A stretch of DNA of 64,000 bases from NCBI RefSeq assembly GCF_029051645.1, contig NZ_JAACFS010000008.1, positions 124,001-188,000 of the forward strand, in the 5' to 3' direction. The translations under genes and the position numbers were made by a program. Numbering within the stretch: the stretch's first letter is position 1; each line of letters starts with the position of its first letter. Below the pieces are notes generated by a model. The model searched no databases. It was not told the origin of the DNA and worked only from the letters and a program-made list of their open reading frames with translations. Positions 27,004-36,730 of this stretch are shown here, one piece after another. This stretch comes from Bradyrhizobium sp. CSA112 (GTDB lineage Bacteria; Pseudomonadota; Alphaproteobacteria; Rhizobiales; Xanthobacteraceae).

Positions 27004-28257
27004 ATGACCGCATTTAAATCAGATTTCCTGAACATTTTACAGGAGCGCGGCTTCATCCACCAATGCTCCGATTTCGAGGGCCTCGACGCGCTGGCCGCGA
27101 AGGGCCAGGCGACCGCCTATGTCGGCTACGACTGCACGGCGCCGTCGCTGCATATCGGCAATTACCTCACCATGATGATGCTGCATTGGCTGCAGCAGAG
27201 CGGCAACAAGCCGATCACCCTGATGGGCGGCGGCACCACCATGGTTGGCGACCCCTCCGGCAAGGATGAATCGCGCGCAATCCGCTCGATCGAGGAAATC
27301 GAGGCCAACAAGGCCTCGATCCGCGGCGTGTTCGCGAAGGTACTGCGCTACGGTTCGGGCCCGAGCGATGCCATCATGCTCGACAATGCCGAGTGGCTGA
27401 CGAAACTGAACTACATCGAAATGCTGCGCGACGTCGGCCGGCACTTCTCCGTCAACCGCATGCTGACGATGGACTCGGTGCGGCTCCGTCTCGAGCGCGA
27501 GCAGGAGATGAGCTTCATCGAATTCAACTACATGGTCTGCCAGGCCTACGACTTCGTCGAGTTGGCACGGCGCACCGGATGCCGGTTGCAGATGGGCGGC
27601 TCCGATCAATGGGGCAACATCGTCAACGGCGTCGATCTCGGCCGCCGCATGGGCACGCCGCAATTGTTCGCGCTGACGACGCCGCTGCTGACGACTGCCT
27701 CCGGCGCCAAGATGGGCAAGACCGCGCAGGGCGCGGTGTGGCTCAATGCCGATCAGTTCAGCCCTTACGATTTCTGGCAATACTGGCGCAACGTTGAGGA
27801 CGCCGACGTCGTCAAATTTCTAAAGCTGTTCACGGTCCTGCCGATGAGCGAGATCGCAAAGCTCGCGGCATTGCAGGGCGGCGAGATCAACGAGGCCAAG
27901 AAGGTGCTGGCGACGGAAGCGACCGCGCTGTTGCACGGCCGCGAGGCCGCCAACACGGCGGCCGAAACCGCCCGGCAGACTTTTGAGCAAGGCGCGATCG
28001 CGGAGTCGCTTCCGACGGTGCAAGTTTCGCGCGGCGAACTCGATGCCGGCATCGGCGTCCCGGGCGCCTTCGTCAAGGCCGGCCTCGTGGCCTCGAACGG
28101 CGAAGCACGTCGCCAGATCAAGGGCGGCGGCTTGCGCGTCAACGATGCGGCCGTGACCGACGACAAGATGGTGCTGACGCCGTCCAACCTCACGCCGGAA
28201 GGCGTCATCAAACTTTCCATGGGGAAGAAAAAGCACGTCCTGCTGAAGCCGGCTTGA
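27004..28257 (+). CDS. tyrS: tyrosyl-tRNA synthetase
   Basis: A 417-residue class I synthetase that charges tRNA-Tyr. The HIGH motif is HIGN (PSLHIGNYL), the KMSKS loop is KMGKT (SGAKMGKT), and the Tyr-binding region GGSDQWGNI is present. An S4 RNA-binding domain forms the C-terminus (FVKAGLVASNGEARRQIKGGGLRVN). It is full length. The ATG at 27004 starts the conserved region; the SD is weak. Confidence 0.96.
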   Translation: MTAFKSDFLNILQERGFIHQCSDFEGLDALAAKGQATAYVGYDCTAPSLHIGNYLTMMMLHWLQQSGNKPITLMGGGTTMVGDPSGKDESRAIRSIEEIEANKASIRGVFAKVLRYGSGPSDAIMLDNAEWLTKLNYIEMLRDVGRHFSVNRMLTMDSVRLRLEREQEMSFIEFNYMVCQAYDFVELARRTGCRLQMGGSDQWGNIVNGVDLGRRMGTPQLFALTTPLLTTASGAKMGKTAQGAVWLNADQFSPYDFWQYWRNVEDADVVKFLKLFTVLPMSEIAKLAALQGGEINEAKKVLATEATALLHGREAANTAAETARQTFEQGAIAESLPTVQVSRGELDAGIGVPGAFVKAGLVASNGEARRQIKGGGLRVNDAAVTDDKMVLTPSNLTPEGVIKLSMGKKKHVLLKPA

Positions 28258-28326
28258 GCCTACCTGCATAGGCGCATTCGTTTTTGAGGCTTGCGGCTAT
28301 CAGCGGAAACGCGCTCCCATGCTCGC

Positions 28327-29574
28327 ATGGATAACAAGACCCGCGGGGAGGATATCGCGACGCAACCGCTCGAGCCGGGGCGGGTTGCACTCAACGTGCT
28401 GGCGCTGTGCTTTACTCTGGCGCTCCTCGGCCGCGGCCTCGGCGAGAGCTTTACGGTTTTTCTCAAACCGATCTCGGAGAATTTCGGCTGGGACCGCGCC
28501 CAGGTGGTCTCGGTCTATTCGCTGACCTGGCTGGCCGGCGGGCTGATGGCGCCGGTAGTCGGCCGGCTGTTCGACCGCTACGGCCCCCGCGCCGTCTATT
28601 CGCTGGGACTGCTGCTGCTCGGCGGCGCGTTCCTGGTGGCCTCGCAGGCGCAAGCACTGTGGCAATTCCAGTTGAGCGTTGGTCTCTGCGTCGGGATCGG
28701 CATCGCCTTCATCGGCAACGTACCGAATTCCATCCTGCTCGGGCGCTGGTTCGGCCCGCGGTTGCCGACGGCGATGGCGATTGTCTATTCCGCAACCGGT
28801 GCAGGCGTATTGGTGCTGCTGCCGGCGTCGCAGCTTCTGATCGATCACATCGGCTGGCGCGGCGCCTACCAGATCTTCGGCCTCATTGCGCTATGCCTGC
28901 TGGTACCGTTGTTGCTGCTACCGTGGCGGCTGTTCGCCACGGGCTCGCCGCACATCGCCAAAAAAGCCGATCCCGATTTCGTCGACAGAGGCTGGACGCT
29001 TGTGAGCGCTATGCGCCACCACGCGTTCTGGGCGCTGTTTTCAACCTTCTTCTTCACGGCAATCGGCATGTACGCGATCTCGGCGCAGATCGTCGCCTAT
29101 CTGATCGACGCCGGCTTTCCGCCACTGCAGGCCGCGACCGCCTGGGGCTTTTCCGGCATCGTGCTGCTGTTCGGCATGCTGGGCGTGACCCAGCTCGATG
29201 CGATGATCGGACGAAGGCCGTCCGTGCTGCTCAGTTACGCCATCTCGATTCTAGGCATCATCCTGCTGTGGCTGCTGCAGTACTATCCGAACTTCTGGCT
29301 GCTCGGCGCCTTTGTCGTGACCTTCGGCAGCATGATCGGCTCGCGCGGTCCGCTGATCACGGCGACCGCGATGAGGATCTTTCGCGGCGAACGGGTCGGC
29401 ACCATCTACGGCACCATTTCGATCGGCAGCGGCCTTGGCTCGGGATTCGGCGCATGGGCCGGCGGCCTGATCCACGACTGGACCCACAGCTATAATCCCG
29501 TGATCGCGTTCGCGCTGGTCGCCGTGGTGCTCGGGATGATCCCGTTCCTCGTAGTGCCGGCGCTGCGGCGGTAG
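28327..29574 (+). CDS. major facilitator superfamily transporter
   Basis: A 415-residue membrane protein with about 12 predicted helices. The MFS loop motif is seen as GRLFDRYGPRAV after the second helix, with a large central cytoplasmic loop near 200-230. It resembles the oxalate/formate or monocarboxylate antiporter-like group, but the substrate is not certain. The ATG at 28327 is used; a TTG at 28291 would add 12 residues. Its stop codon directly abuts that of the convergent LysR gene (no bases between). Confidence 0.88.
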   Translation: MDNKTRGEDIATQPLEPGRVALNVLALCFTLALLGRGLGESFTVFLKPISENFGWDRAQVVSVYSLTWLAGGLMAPVVGRLFDRYGPRAVYSLGLLLLGGAFLVASQAQALWQFQLSVGLCVGIGIAFIGNVPNSILLGRWFGPRLPTAMAIVYSATGAGVLVLLPASQLLIDHIGWRGAYQIFGLIALCLLVPLLLLPWRLFATGSPHIAKKADPDFVDRGWTLVSAMRHHAFWALFSTFFFTAIGMYAISAQIVAYLIDAGFPPLQAATAWGFSGIVLLFGMLGVTQLDAMIGRRPSVLLSYAISILGIILLWLLQYYPNFWLLGAFVVTFGSMIGSRGPLITATAMRIFRGERVGTIYGTISIGSGLGSGFGAWAGGLIHDWTHSYNPVIAFALVAVVLGMIPFLVVPALRR

Positions 29575-30489
29575 CTAGGTCTCGGCCTGCCTGCCGGGGC
29601 TCTTCTTGGTTGCCGCGATCGTTTCAAGCAGCCAGCTTTTGAATGAGAGCATCGCGGGTGATGGTTGCCTTGAATGCAGCGACGTAATCCAGTAATCGCC
29701 AAGCGCCACTTCGATCTTGAAAGGACGTACCAGCCGCCGTTGACGAACCTCGTCCTGGAATAACGCCGCCGGCAACAACGCAACGCCGAAGCCGCGCGCC
29801 GCTGCGCTGGCGATCGTGATCGATGAATCGAACACCATTCCTTTGAGGACCGGGCTCTGCAGTCCCGCTGCAGTAAACCAGCGCGGCCATTCCTCCTGCC
29901 GGTAGGAACGCAGCAGCACCTCGCGCTTGAGATCGGCCGGCCGGCTCAGCCTGCGAGCCAGCGAAGGCGCGCAGAATGGGGTAAATGGCGCCCCCATCAA
30001 GTGGGTCGCTTCGGTGCCGTGCCATAGGCCATCGCCAAACCTGATCGCGTAATCGAGGCCTTCGCCCGCAATGTCGATACGGTTATTGTTGGTGAACAGG
30101 CGCAAATCGATCTTCGGATACGCCCTCCTAAAAGCGTCGAGCCGCGGCAGCAACCATCCCGAAGCGAAGGTACCGACCACGCCGACCGCGATGACCTCCT
30201 GATAGCGACCGTCTTCAAAGCGGTTGAGCGTTTCGGTGAGCCGGCCGAAGGCCTCGACAATGCTCGGCAGCAGCAATTGTCCTTCATCAGTGAGCGCGAC
30301 GCCGCGCGGTAGCCGGCGAAACAACTGTACGCCAAGCCGGTCCTCGAGCACCTTTACGTGCTGGCTGACGGCCGCCTGCGTGACTCGAAGTTCCAGGCCA
30401 GCGCGGGTGAAACTGAGATGGCGCGCCGTCGCTTCAAAGGCCCGTAGTGCATTGAGCGGAAGGTGCGAAAGCTTCGTCCGGCGCCGCAT
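29575..30489 (-). CDS. LysR-type regulator, AmpR-like
   Basis: A 304-residue transcription factor. The winged helix-turn-helix is near 9-65 (LNALRAFEATARHLSFTRAGLELRVTQAAVSQHVKVLEDRLG); the effector-binding domain follows. The LPLNALRAFEA start and its position opposite a class A beta-lactamase fit AmpR/PenR regulators, which sense muropeptides and induce the lactamase. GcvA-type regulators share this N-terminus, so the effector is inferred from context only. AGGGA precedes the ATG at 30489. Confidence 0.9.
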   Translation of the reverse strand: MRRRTKLSHLPLNALRAFEATARHLSFTRAGLELRVTQAAVSQHVKVLEDRLGVQLFRRLPRGVALTDEGQLLLPSIVEAFGRLTETLNRFEDGRYQEVIAVGVVGTFASGWLLPRLDAFRRAYPKIDLRLFTNNNRIDIAGEGLDYAIRFGDGLWHGTEATHLMGAPFTPFCAPSLARRLSRPADLKREVLLRSYRQEEWPRWFTAAGLQSPVLKGMVFDSSITIASAAARGFGVALLPAALFQDEVRQRRLVRPFKIEVALGDYWITSLHSRQPSPAMLSFKSWLLETIAATKKSPGRQAET

Positions 30490-30530
30490 TGCTCGTCCCT
30501 AGTTTTTCTTATGCCTGCCCGCAGAACTGA

Positions 30531-30546
30531 TCGTTTGTCAAGACGA
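30531..30546. promoter_or_regulatory. candidate LysR box between regulator and beta-lactamase
   Basis: TCGTTTGTCAAGACGA has inverted CGT/ACG ends and a T-N-A layout. It lies midway in the 102-base divergent spacer, where an AmpR-type regulator should bind. From memory it resembles the CGTTTGTCAA core of ampR-ampC operators in Enterobacteria; this was not checked against a source. Confidence 0.4.
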
Positions 30547-30591
30547 CGACCTATCGGCACCTTCCCGCCCGCAATACGGAGGGATTCGAAA

Positions 30592-31485
30592 GTGATCACC
30601 AGAAGACAGTTCCAGCTTGGATGCGGTGCAGCGCTGATAACGACTGCGCTGAGCGGCCGGCAAGCGATATGTGCGTCGACCGCAAATCAACGACTGATCG
30701 ACGAAATCAGGCGTCTGGAGCGCGAGAGCGGCGGCCGGCTCGGTGTTTGCGTCCTGGACACGGCAACGGGTGCTCGTCATGTCCACCGGGGTGACGAACG
30801 CTTTCCGATGTGCAGCACCTTCAAGATGCTGGCAGCCGCCGCGATCCTGGCGCGGGTAGATGCCGGCAAGGAACAATTGACGCGGCGCATAACCTTCGAC
30901 GCATCCGCACTCATCGTGTACTCACCCGTAACCGAGAAGCGCGTCGGCGGCGACGGCATGACGCTCGCCGAGGTTTGCGAAGCGGCGGTGACGTTGAGCG
31001 ACAACACGGCCGGCAATCTCCTGCTTGCCGGCATCGGCGGACCGCCGGGGCTGACGGCCTTCGTGCGGAGCCTCGGCGACCAAGTCACGCGGCTGGACCG
31101 GGATGAGCCCTCGCTCAACGAGGCTTTGCCCGACGATCTCCGCGATACCACGACACCGAATGCGATGGCTTCGAATTTGCAAGCGCTGATCCTTGGGACT
31201 AAAGCGCTATCGGCGGCATCGCGCGAGCAACTGACGGCATGGTTGGTCGCCAACAAGACCGGCGACGCCCGACTGCGTGCAGGTTTTGCGAAAGACTGGC
31301 GCGTCGGCGACAAGACCGGTACTGGTGCCCGAGGCACCAACAATGACGTTGCTGTGATCTGGCCACCCCGCAAGGCGCCCATCGTGATCACCGCCTATCT
31401 GACTGGCGCCACCGTTTCTGCCGCGCAGCAAAACGCCATTTTGGCTTCGGTCGCGCGGGCGGTCTCGGCCATGGCCTCTGGCTAG
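30592..31485 (+). CDS. class A beta-lactamase, Tat-exported
   Basis: A 297-residue serine beta-lactamase. Catalytic motifs are all present: Ser75-x-x-Lys78 (STFK), SDN at 136-138, Glu172 in EPSLN (Ambler Glu166), and KTG in DKTGTGARG near the C-terminus. The N-terminus MITRRQFQLGCGAAL is a twin-arginine signal, so it folds before export to the periplasm. The GTG at 30592 is chosen because GGAGGG lies 8 bases upstream and the Tat signal starts there. It diverges from the AmpR-like regulator, suggesting inducible expression. Spectrum cannot be judged from sequence. Confidence 0.95.
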   Translation: MITRRQFQLGCGAALITTALSGRQAICASTANQRLIDEIRRLERESGGRLGVCVLDTATGARHVHRGDERFPMCSTFKMLAAAAILARVDAGKEQLTRRITFDASALIVYSPVTEKRVGGDGMTLAEVCEAAVTLSDNTAGNLLLAGIGGPPGLTAFVRSLGDQVTRLDRDEPSLNEALPDDLRDTTTPNAMASNLQALILGTKALSAASREQLTAWLVANKTGDARLRAGFAKDWRVGDKTGTGARGTNNDVAVIWPPRKAPIVITAYLTGATVSAAQQNAILASVARAVSAMASG

Positions 31486-31492
31486 GTGCTGA

Positions 31493-31915
31493 ATGCACGC
31501 AGCAACTGGCGGATTATCGGTAGCAACCATTGTCCTGTGCTTTGCAGTGCCGAGCTCGACTCCGTCAATCGCGTCGAACGATATATTTGCCGACCGGCCG
31601 GCATTTTCCGTAGCGGAGCAGCCCGCGCGGATGCCGGCCGACTGCAAGGATGTCAGGCGGATGGCGGATGGCATTCCTGAACGCGACTACCGGATCGATC
31701 TCTCGGTGGTCGGCAACCTCACGGCGGTGCAGACGGATCAAGTCTTGTGGTATCTCGTGCTGTGCTCACCGCCGGATATCAGGATCATGTGCGTGACCTA
31801 CCAATCCAACGGCCTAGCGGTTGGCGACAGGGTCATCGTGAGAGGCGGATATCGACGACGCGACGTCAACCATGTCCTGCTGGATCCATGTCTGGCGAGC
31901 AGACCAGAGCAGTGA
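31493..31915 (+). CDS. secreted unknown protein downstream of the beta-lactamase
   Basis: A 140-residue protein starting 7 bases after the beta-lactamase stop, so very likely in the same transcript. A signal peptide (LSVATIVLCFAVPSSTPSIAS, ending near 28) precedes a small domain with Cys at about 51, 91, 100 and 133, which could form two disulfides. The GDRVIVRGGYRR segment hints at a small beta-barrel (OB-like) fold. No family recognised. AGGTG before the ATG gives a modest SD. Confidence 0.68.
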   Translation: MHAATGGLSVATIVLCFAVPSSTPSIASNDIFADRPAFSVAEQPARMPADCKDVRRMADGIPERDYRIDLSVVGNLTAVQTDQVLWYLVLCSPPDIRIMCVTYQSNGLAVGDRVIVRGGYRRRDVNHVLLDPCLASRPEQ

Positions 31916-31986
31916 ATTCTACCGAGAGAAAGCTTCCCATCCCGAAGCTTCCATTCGATCATCCACCAACCTGCGACGCGGCCTGC

Positions 31987-34900
31987 CTAATTGTTCGGCG
32001 GCAATTCGACCGGAGTGTTGTTCTGCTTGCCGGTATTGAACTCGAAGATCTTCCGCAACACACCGGGCATCACCGCCGAAATCGGATTGACGCGAAGTAC
32101 CGGCTGGCCCGGCGTGCCAACCACTTCATAGGTGACGCCGATCAGGCCCTCGTTGCTGCCGCCGCCGAGGAACAGGCCGAGCACGGGAATCTGACCGAAC
32201 ATGTTGTTCAATCCATACATCGGAACGAAGGTGCCGCTCATGCGAACTTGATTGGCCACGGTATCGATGCTGCCTTCGATCGTTGCCCCGACCATCGGTC
32301 CTTTCACGACACCATCGCGGATCGTGAGCTGTCCATTCTGCCGGGTGAATTCGGCCCGCAACGCGGTAAAGGAAACGCCGCTCTGAGTGCCAGAAGAGCC
32401 ACCTGCGGCCACTCGGTCGAGCGAAGCCTCACCCTTGATGGAGAAGTCGCGGACGTTGATCAGGCCTTCCTTGGCGCTCGGTTCGACCGTCGGCGGCTCC
32501 ATCGCGAGCGAGAGCTGGCCACCAATTACCTTGGAGTACATGTCAGTGAAGCGTAAGAAGGCGCCCGCATCGTTGCTCTGCAGGATAATGATGTCCCGGC
32601 CATGCCCCTGCCCGCGGCCGCGCAGATCGGCGGTCAGAGGCGTGTCGCGCCCGACTTTGCCGGACAGCGTAAAGTTTCGGACAATGCCGTTGCGGCGGGA
32701 GAACTTGCTATCGACGCTGCGCAACGCCTCACCGTTGAAGCCTGCCACCGCGCCGAGCTTGAGGTCGATGTCGAGGTCGATATTCCTGGACTTGTTCTTG
32801 GGATCGGAGTCCTTGCCCGAGATCGCCGATTTGAGGAAGCCGCGGCCGTCGAACACGTCGCCGCGCATCGTGACCTTCACGACGCCGTCGGCGCCGCGTT
32901 CGGCCTTCAGCGTGGTCCTGTCGCCATCCGACGGGGCGTAGGTCGGGAAGCTCGCCATCAGCAGGTCGCCATTCTGGTCAACTTCGAGCGATCCCTTGAT
33001 CGAAACGCCGCCGCCTTCGACCACGATGTCCTGGAACAACGTCGATTGTTCCTTCTTCACCACAGTGAACGTCGCCTTGCCCGACTTGCCGGGCACCTTG
33101 ACCCAACCCGGCAGGATGTTGTCGAGCCGTAGCGAGGTCAGATCGGCCTCGATGCCGACGCGGCTGTCATTCTCGCCGATCTTGCCGATCACCTTGATCG
33201 GAATTGCGCCGCTCACGGCAGATCCAAGGTCGATCCCGAGGCGTGCACGGCTGGCGTCGTCAAGCGTGGCCTGCAGCCTGATATCGGCGTCGCCCTCGTT
33301 CGGCTTGCGATAGTCGAGCGAGGCCGCCTGCCCATTAATCTTGACGTCGCCCCTCACCTGATAGCCGGCGTTGTTGGCGACCACCTTCAGCGTATTGGCT
33401 TCCAGCTTCTGGTTCATCACGAGCTTGTCGGCGGCAAATCCGCCGATGTCGGCCGTGACGGTGTAGGTGGTATCGGCTTTGGTCATTGAGCCCTTGACGG
33501 GCATGCCGAGCAAGACGGTAGCGGTAACGTTGCCCTTGCTGGAATTCGGATCGATCAGATTGCCTGATACGTCGCTGATGCGGTCGGAAGCCAGAATCTC
33601 GGCCGCCGCCGGCACCGGACAATCCACCCTGAACTTCACCCGCGAGGGCGACGGCTTCGGCGCCATGTCCGGCACCTCGAACGTGAAATCGGAAATGTTG
33701 ATCTTGCGCCCGGCGGGCGTGTCGGCAATCCCTTGCCCGATCGTCACCGTTGCCGTTCGCCCGGTAACCCGCGCTTTCAAGTCCGCATCGCGGACCGCGG
33801 GCATGTCATCGACCGGACGCGCCGTGACGCCGGAGGCTACGATGTTGACGGCCAGACCATCGTCCGGAATCGGCGGCCCCTTGCGCGACAAATTGCGCAC
33901 CGGCGAATTGACGCCGACCTCGATGCGCTGGAGCGTGCCGCGCTCGATCCGCTCGATCACCCATTCGCGCACTTCGGGCACGATCAGGATCGGCCACATC
34001 CGCTTCAGTGCGGATGCCGACATCGGCGTTCCCGCGAAACCAAGCTGGAGCCGCGCCTCGTTCGCATAGTCGATGCTGCCGGTACCGGCGATGCCGATCT
34101 CGCCGTTGCTGATATCGGCCTGGGTGAGCAGCACCCGTTTCCGGTCGGTGTCGAAGCGCATGCCGATGTTGATACGGTTGAAGATCAGCGGCGGTTCATT
34201 GTCGGTGCCCGCCAGCAGAATCGTGCCACCGCTAAAGCCCGCCTGCCATTCGGTGGTGGCGCCGTTCGGCGGTTCGAGATGGGCGAGCAGCGTGATCCGG
34301 TTCGCGCCGGAAACGACCTTGAAGGGCGCGACCAGCACACGACGTCCGGAATCCCATTCGACGCTCACCTCGGCCGAATCGATCGCCATCGGATAGTCAG
34401 GCGTATCGGTATCAATGAGGTTGCCGGCGCCGGCGCTGATCTTGCCGCGGAAATAGGTCGGCAGGCCGTCGCGGCCCAATTCGCCCTTCAGCTCGCCGGA
34501 GAGCGGCAATTCCGCGCTGTAGGTCAGATCCTTGACCCGCATCGCCAGCAGAATATTGGCGGCCGGTACCTTGTCGGCGCGAAGATCGACCGACCGCACG
34601 CCGTTCTGCTGCGGGCCGACCGCGACCTTGAGTGACCATGGGTGCGCGCCCTCCTCGCCAAGGCTTACCGCGACCCCGCCGCCGCGCGGCCGGCGCATGC
34701 TGAGGCTGATATTCTCGAACGTCCATTTGTTGCCGCGCTGCTGGTCGTCGACAACGAGATTGCCGTTCTTGAGGCCGATCTCGTTCAGATTCTGTCCGTC
34801 GAGGCCGGTCAGGCTGAGGCTGTCGAGCCAGTCCAGGCCGGCCAGCAATCCGCTCTGCGTCGTGTCGGGAGCCGTCGCCGCCGAGCCCTGGGCGGGTGCG

Positions 34901-35667
34901 GGCGCCTGGCGCGGGAATGTCGGCGCCATGCCGGCATCGCGCTTGGAGGCGACGCCCGTCGCCAGCGGCTTGGCGGTGTCGCCGGCAGACACCGTCACCT
35001 GGCCGTCCGGCGTGATTCGCACGGCGAGTTCGGCGTCGACCAGATTGAGGCTTTCAGCGCGCAGCCGCCCCAGCAGAAGCGCGGTGCCTGATAGTTTCAC
35101 CTCGGCCTTCGGCGCGGTGGCGACGACAACCTGATCGCGATCGCGGACCACGATGTCACGGATGCGCACCGCGATTCGAATCCGACCGGCCCGCTCGATC
35201 TGCGTACCGCCGACCGCAACCGTATTGCCGTGCCCGATATTTTCTTCGATGGCGGCTGCGAGCCAGGGCGTCGCCACGTCGAGATTGATCGGCCCGGCGC
35301 CGAGCCGCCACCACAGCCCGCCGAAGCAGCCGATGAAAATCACGGCCAGTACGGCGATTACAATCGCCACGCGCTTGACCCAGCGCTCGCCGGTCAGCCA
35401 GCGCTGCAGCCCTGCAAACCTGTCGCCCAGCCGATGGAATCTGGAATTGGAACGCGACAACAGCCGCTTTGTCCGATGGCGCGCCGCCTCGTCAGGCTCT
35501 TGATCCCAGCCGGCCGCATCATCCCACTGAGAGATGTGGGCCTCGGCACCCGGATTCGACCCCTTGGGCGAAGTATTCCTAGCCATTGCCTCTCGGTGCC
35601 GGCGCTGAGGTTGATCGCCGCCAACGGCGCGCTCTTCGATTCGTATCGAGCGCTCCTGTGCCGGCAT
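31987..35667 (-). CDS. AsmA/YhdP-like (DUF3971) envelope-spanning protein
   Basis: About 1,226 residues. A cytoplasmic N-terminal part is followed by one membrane helix (VAIVIAVLAVIFIGCFGGLWW, near 98-118), then a very long beta-rich periplasmic part (DUF3971 in the middle; AsmA-like C-terminal region with GLINVRDFSIKGEASLDR and GLNNMFGQIPVLGLFLGGGSNEGLIGVTYEVVGTPGQPVLRVNPIS). AsmA/YhdP/TamB-type proteins bridge the periplasm and move phospholipids to the outer membrane. The start is uncertain: ATGs at 35790, 35733, 35667 and 35586 are in frame; 35667 is preferred for its upstream GAGGAT. It diverges from the peroxiredoxin gene. Confidence 0.9.
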   Translation of the reverse strand: MPAQERSIRIEERAVGGDQPQRRHREAMARNTSPKGSNPGAEAHISQWDDAAGWDQEPDEAARHRTKRLLSRSNSRFHRLGDRFAGLQRWLTGERWVKRVAIVIAVLAVIFIGCFGGLWWRLGAGPINLDVATPWLAAAIEENIGHGNTVAVGGTQIERAGRIRIAVRIRDIVVRDRDQVVVATAPKAEVKLSGTALLLGRLRAESLNLVDAELAVRITPDGQVTVSAGDTAKPLATGVASKRDAGMAPTFPRQAPAPAQGSAATAPDTTQSGLLAGLDWLDSLSLTGLDGQNLNEIGLKNGNLVVDDQQRGNKWTFENISLSMRRPRGGGVAVSLGEEGAHPWSLKVAVGPQQNGVRSVDLRADKVPAANILLAMRVKDLTYSAELPLSGELKGELGRDGLPTYFRGKISAGAGNLIDTDTPDYPMAIDSAEVSVEWDSGRRVLVAPFKVVSGANRITLLAHLEPPNGATTEWQAGFSGGTILLAGTDNEPPLIFNRINIGMRFDTDRKRVLLTQADISNGEIGIAGTGSIDYANEARLQLGFAGTPMSASALKRMWPILIVPEVREWVIERIERGTLQRIEVGVNSPVRNLSRKGPPIPDDGLAVNIVASGVTARPVDDMPAVRDADLKARVTGRTATVTIGQGIADTPAGRKINISDFTFEVPDMAPKPSPSRVKFRVDCPVPAAAEILASDRISDVSGNLIDPNSSKGNVTATVLLGMPVKGSMTKADTTYTVTADIGGFAADKLVMNQKLEANTLKVVANNAGYQVRGDVKINGQAASLDYRKPNEGDADIRLQATLDDASRARLGIDLGSAVSGAIPIKVIGKIGENDSRVGIEADLTSLRLDNILPGWVKVPGKSGKATFTVVKKEQSTLFQDIVVEGGGVSIKGSLEVDQNGDLLMASFPTYAPSDGDRTTLKAERGADGVVKVTMRGDVFDGRGFLKSAISGKDSDPKNKSRNIDLDIDLKLGAVAGFNGEALRSVDSKFSRRNGIVRNFTLSGKVGRDTPLTADLRGRGQGHGRDIIILQSNDAGAFLRFTDMYSKVIGGQLSLAMEPPTVEPSAKEGLINVRDFSIKGEASLDRVAAGGSSGTQSGVSFTALRAEFTRQNGQLTIRDGVVKGPMVGATIEGSIDTVANQVRMSGTFVPMYGLNNMFGQIPVLGLFLGGGSNEGLIGVTYEVVGTPGQPVLRVNPISAVMPGVLRKIFEFNTGKQNNTPVELPPNN

Positions 35668-35883
35668 CGCTGCCAATCCTCGATTAATACTGTTACTCGT
35701 GGTCGGGCCCAAGGATTCATTGGGCGGCCCCATCGACGAGCGGACGGGTGTAGCGTCGAATTCCTTGTAACCATACTCCGGGGTCATCAAAGTTGCCCAG
35801 CAGCCGGAGCGAATCCGACGGTCAAGGGCGAGACCCGCAATACCCTAATGGTTGATCTGCGGAAAGCGACGAAAGGAAGGCGT

Positions 35884-36630
35884 ATGTCCAAGAAAACGCG
35901 CAAGAAATCCTCCAAGCCATCCCCCAAAAGCCGCAAGACGCCCGCCCGCAAACCATCCGTGGCCAAGACTGCTGGCCGCCGTGCTGCGGCATCGGTCAAA
36001 AAGCCTGCCGCCAAGGTAGCCAAAACCGCCGCCACGACGGCTACCAAGGCGGCCGTCGGAAAACCGGACAAGACGGCCAAATCCGCGTCGGTCAAAGCGT
36101 CGCACAAGCCGCCATCGAAACAGTTAAAATCCAATCTATCGGTCCCGCCCAAACCGGCTACCGGAACCGGACTGGTCGAGGGCGCAATGGCTCCCGGCTT
36201 CAGCCTGCCGCGCGATGGCGGCGGCAGCGTCTCGCTGGCCGACTATGCGGCCAAGAAACTGGTGCTGTTTTTCTACCCCAGGGCCGATACCCCGGGCTGC
36301 ACCCGGGAGGCGATCGACTTCACGCGGCTGAGCAGCGCGTTTGCCGAAGAGGGAGCCGCGGTGCTCGGCATCTCGGCCGACACCGTAAAGGCCCAGGAAT
36401 CCTTCCGCAGCAAGCATCAGCTTTCGGTTCCTCTGATCTCAGATGAGCAACATGAGATGCTGGAGGCCTATGGCGCCTGGGGCGAAAAATCGATGTACGG
36501 CAGGAGCTTCATGGGAATCATTCGAACGACGGTTCTGATCGGCGCCGACGGGCGGATCGCCAAGATCTGGCGCAATGTGCGGGTCGATGGCCATGCCGAC
36601 GAGGTGCTGGCCGCCGTCCGCGCCATGTGA
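35884..36630 (+). CDS. one-Cys Bcp-type peroxiredoxin with histone-H1-like N-terminus
   Basis: A 248-residue protein. Residues 1-90 are a Lys/Ala/Pro/Ser-rich extension like histone H1 (KTAATTATKAAVGKPDK), with no signal peptide. Residues 98-248 are a BCP/PrxQ peroxiredoxin: the peroxidatic Cys139 is in RADTPGCTREAIDF. The usual resolving Cys five residues later is absent, and no other Cys is present, so it is a one-Cys enzyme needing an outside thiol. The ATG at 35884 has GGAAGG upstream; an ATG at 35848 would add 12 residues. The tail may hold it on the nucleoid to protect DNA (inference). Confidence 0.9.
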   Translation: MSKKTRKKSSKPSPKSRKTPARKPSVAKTAGRRAAASVKKPAAKVAKTAATTATKAAVGKPDKTAKSASVKASHKPPSKQLKSNLSVPPKPATGTGLVEGAMAPGFSLPRDGGGSVSLADYAAKKLVLFFYPRADTPGCTREAIDFTRLSSAFAEEGAAVLGISADTVKAQESFRSKHQLSVPLISDEQHEMLEAYGAWGEKSMYGRSFMGIIRTTVLIGADGRIAKIWRNVRVDGHADEVLAAVRAM

Positions 36631-36730
36631 TTGGCAGGTTCCATTTCCCAAAAATTAACCATGAAAGGGTCAAATCGGCACCGCAAATTGAGCCGTACGG
36701 AATTGGTGTCCGACCGGCGCGGGAGTGCCG

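Noticed and set aside
35165..35185. TTCGAATCC, as in a tRNA T-loop
   Set aside because: It lies inside the AsmA-like coding sequence, and no cloverleaf can be built around it.
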